64,000 bases of DNA from Myxococcota bacterium (lineage in GTDB: Bacteria > Myxococcota_A > UBA9160 > UBA6930), in NCBI GenBank assembly GCA_028285625.1, contig JANQOX010000002.1:181590-245589 (forward strand), read 5' to 3'. Numbering within the stretch: the first letter of the stretch is position 1; each line of letters begins with the position of its first letter. The position numbers and the translations under genes are program-made. Below, piece by piece: positions 61,897 to 64,000 of this stretch. The notes beneath the pieces are model-generated. The model ran no database searches. It worked only from the letters and a program-made list of their open reading frames with translations, and was not told the origin of the DNA.

Positions 61897-63363
61897 GTGA
61901 ACGCGCCCACGCATCCCGACTACGAGGTGGTGATCGGGCTCGAGGTGCACTGCCAGCTGCGCACGCGCACCAAGCTCTTTACCGGTGCGCCGGTCCGCTT
62001 CGGGGAGCCGCCGAACCAGGACACGTCGCCGGTGTGCCTGGGCCTGCCGGGAGCGTTGCCCGTGCTGAACGGCTACGCCGTCGAGCTCGCGGCGAGGGCC
62101 GCGCTGGCCACGGGCGGGGAGGTCCAGCCCGACTCGGTCTTCGCGCGCAAGAACTACTTCTACCCCGACCTGCCGAAGGGCTACCAGATCTCGCAGTTCG
62201 AGCATCCGCTGTCGCTGGGTGGCTACGTCGAGATCGACGTCGCAGGCGGTGATGGGCCGCGGCGCATCGGCCTCACGCGGATCCACATGGAAGAGGATGC
62301 CGGCAAGTCGATCCACGACGGTGCGGTCGAGGAGACGCACGTCGATCTCAATCGGTCGGGCGTGCCGCTCATGGAGATCGTGTCCGAGCCGGAGATGCGA
62401 TCTCCCGAAGAGGCCGGCGCCTACCTTCGTGCCCTGCACGAGATCGTGCGTTGGGTCGGCGCATCCGACGCCGACATGGAGAAGGGCCAGTTTCGCTGCG
62501 ATGCCAACGTGTCGCTCCGGCCACACGGCGCGACCGCGCTGGGGACGCGGACCGAGCTCAAGAACCTGAACTCGTTTCGCTACATCGAAGAGGCGATCCA
62601 CGCCGAGGTGAAGCGCCAGGCGGCGCTCCTGGATTCGGGCGGCGAGGTCGTGCAGGAGACCTGGGGCTGGGATGCCGACGCAGGTCGCGCGTTCGTGATG
62701 CGGGGCAAGGAGAACGCGGACGACTACCGGTACTTCCCGGACCCCGACCTGATCCCGCTCACGCTCTCGGAGGAGGCGATCGAGGCCATTCGCACGGCGC
62801 TGCCCGAGCTGCCCGGGGCGCGCCGCGCGCGCTTCGAGCAGGCGTACGGGCTGCCGGCCGACCAGGTGCAGGTCCTGACGGCGTCGCGCGAGCTGGCCGA
62901 CTTCTTCGAGGCGGTGGCCGAGGCCAGCGGTGCAGCGCGCGCGGCGGCCAACTGGGTCGCGCGCGACGTGCAGGCTGCCTTGCGCGAAGCCGACCGCGAC
63001 GTGGCCCAGTCTGCTGCGACCCCGCAGTCGATCGGTGTCCTGATCGGCATGGTCGAGTCCGGTCGCATCACCGCGAAGAGCGGGCGGGACCTGCTGCCGG
63101 AGCTCCTCACGGAAGGCGGCGACCCCGAGGCGCTGGTCGCCGAGCGTGGGCTCGAGACGGTGTCCGATGCCGGCGAACTCGAGCGCTGGATCGACGACGC
63201 CCTGGCGGCCCACCCGAAGGCCGTTGCCAGCTATGCCGACGGCGACAAGAAGTCGCTCAACTTCCTGATGGGCCAGGTGATGCGCGCGAGCCAGGGCAAG
63301 GCCGATCCCGGCCGCGTGCGGACGCTGCTGGCGGAGCGCCTGGACGCCGGCGGGGCGGCCTAG
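61897..63363 (+). CDS. gatB: Asp/Glu-tRNA(Asn/Gln) amidotransferase subunit B
   Basis: A 488-aa kinase-like subunit. YEVVIGLEVHCQLRTRTKLF, VCLGLPGALPVLN, FYPDLPKGYQISQFEHPL, IHMEEDAGKSIHD and DLNRSGVPLMEIVSEPEMRS. The C-terminal YqeY-like helical domain (FLMGQVMRASQGKADPGRVR) binds the tRNA. GTG 61897. Completes gatCAB. Confidence 0.96.
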   Translation: MNAPTHPDYEVVIGLEVHCQLRTRTKLFTGAPVRFGEPPNQDTSPVCLGLPGALPVLNGYAVELAARAALATGGEVQPDSVFARKNYFYPDLPKGYQISQFEHPLSLGGYVEIDVAGGDGPRRIGLTRIHMEEDAGKSIHDGAVEETHVDLNRSGVPLMEIVSEPEMRSPEEAGAYLRALHEIVRWVGASDADMEKGQFRCDANVSLRPHGATALGTRTELKNLNSFRYIEEAIHAEVKRQAALLDSGGEVVQETWGWDADAGRAFVMRGKENADDYRYFPDPDLIPLTLSEEAIEAIRTALPELPGARRARFEQAYGLPADQVQVLTASRELADFFEAVAEASGAARAAANWVARDVQAALREADRDVAQSAATPQSIGVLIGMVESGRITAKSGRDLLPELLTEGGDPEALVAERGLETVSDAGELERWIDDALAAHPKAVASYADGDKKSLNFLMGQVMRASQGKADPGRVRTLLAERLDAGGAA

Positions 63364-63365
63364 AC

Positions 63366-64000
63366 GTGCGCATCCTGGTGCGGCTGCTGCTGGGGCTGCT
63401 CGCGCTGGCCGTGCTGCTGGTGGTCGCGGTGCTGGTGCTCCTCCCGCCGCTCGCCAAGAGCGAAGCCGTGCGGTCGCGACTGCACGCCGAGGCCCGGGCC
63501 GCCACCGGTCGCGACGTGAGCTGGTCCGACCTCGACCTGGGCCTGCTCCCGCCCAGGCTGGTGCTTCGCGAGGCGCGGGTCGGGACGCCCGGAGAGGGGC
63601 CGGCCTTCCAGGCCGACGAGGTCGGGCTCGAGGTCGCGCTCTGGCCGCTGTTCGCACGGGTCTTGCTGGTGGATTCGGTGCGCGTGGCCGGGGCGCAGCT
63701 CGACCTGGTGCGGACCCCCGAGGCCCTGCTGCATCCGTTCTCGGCCCCTGCGTCTTCGGCCTCCGCCGATGCGCCCGCGGTGCCGCCCCAGGAAGGCGAG
63801 CCGGTCGAAGCGGAAGCGCCGACCGCGTCCGAAGGCGGCGACGAACTCTCGTTCGCCGTGCGCGAAGTGCGGCTCGATTCGGTGAACGTCTCGGTCCGCG
63901 ACGAGAGCGTCACGCCAGCGCACGGCGAACGAGAGTTCGTCGCCGCCTTCGGACGCGGTCGGCGCTTCCGCTTCGACCGGCTCGCCTTCCTGGGGCGAAG
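63366..64000 (+). CDS. AsmA-family envelope protein, N-terminal part
   Basis: Runs off the right edge. GTG 63366, 2 nt after the gatB stop, gives an N-terminal anchor VRILVRLLLGLLALAVLLVV and the AsmA opening RSRLHAEARAATGRDVSWSD, with LGLLPPRLVLREARVG. An Ala/Pro/Glu-rich segment (~120-155) interrupts the repeat region. AsmA-like proteins bridge the periplasm and move or organise phospholipids between membranes. Only ~211 residues are visible. Confidence 0.78.
   Translation, partial: MRILVRLLLGLLALAVLLVVAVLVLLPPLAKSEAVRSRLHAEARAATGRDVSWSDLDLGLLPPRLVLREARVGTPGEGPAFQADEVGLEVALWPLFARVLLVDSVRVAGAQLDLVRTPEALLHPFSAPASSASADAPAVPPQEGEPVEAEAPTASEGGDELSFAVREVRLDSVNVSVRDESVTPAHGEREFVAAFGRGRRFRFDRLAFLGR

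Overview
The window is very GC-rich (about 70 % by eye) and almost entirely protein-coding. Many genes start with GTG or TTG, and neighbouring genes often overlap by 4 nt (ATGA, GTGA or TTGA). It encodes lipoproteins, an AsmA-type envelope protein, GlmU/GlmS, Ddl, MurQ, GatCAB, a phasin-like protein and a PEP-CTERM-like secreted protein. Together these suggest a Gram-negative bacterium from the former Deltaproteobacteria (Myxococcota/Desulfobacterota-like). That placement is inferred from gene content only. No rRNA, tRNA, CRISPR array, insertion sequence or prophage was seen.

Layout. 1-5.2 kb: an arginine-succinyltransferase/aminotransferase pair (minus), an EEP nuclease/phosphatase, a TPR lipoprotein, a Fur regulator, a diiron oxidase-like protein and a small zinc ribbon. 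5.2-11.8 kb (minus): rfbC, rfbA, both subunits of a topoisomerase VI with histone-H1-like tails, a 63-aa protein and a YifB/ComM ATPase. 12-16.2 kb: an envelope group made of a degenerate M28-fold lipoprotein, a translationally coupled VWA protein and a lipoprotein with aspartate-rich repeats. 16.4-21.8 kb: patatin, NRDE protein with a small CxxC protein, folC, MFS transporter. 21.8-32.5 kb: acyltransferase 3, a polysaccharide-degradation pair (YetA/PcRGLX-like plus GH20), a homocysteine methyltransferase and a GH36-HAD fusion. 32.5-34.2 kb (minus): ECF sigma, putative anti-sigma and PspC. 34.3-42 kb: FAD oxidoreductase, mutS2, murQ, PEP-CTERM-like protein, glutaryl-CoA-type dehydrogenase, phasin-like protein. 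42.3-45 kb (minus): hflX-fabH. 45.3-55 kb (plus): glmU, glmS, a PHP-domain lipoprotein, an intein-containing UvrD/PcrA helicase and a methyltransferase. 55-64 kb: VOC protein, ddl, larE, a C45-like protein, a DEAD-box RNA helicase, gatC-gatA-gatB and the start of an AsmA-like gene.

The most unusual items are: the bacterial topoisomerase VI with lysine-rich tails on both subunits; a 360-residue intein in motif III of the UvrD helicase, with a central domain that is not LAGLIDADG; a single polypeptide joining an alpha-galactosidase-type glycosidase to an MtnX-like HAD phosphatase; a strongly structured minus-strand leader before the GH20 operon; and a PHP lipoprotein whose signal peptide is in frame only with a rare ATT start. 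Most other genes are housekeeping: amino-sugar and peptidoglycan precursors (glmU, glmS, murQ, ddl), tRNA-dependent amidation (gatCAB), DNA repair and recombination (uvrD, mutS2, yifB), ribosome rescue (hflX) and lipid metabolism (fabH, acyl-CoA dehydrogenase, patatin).
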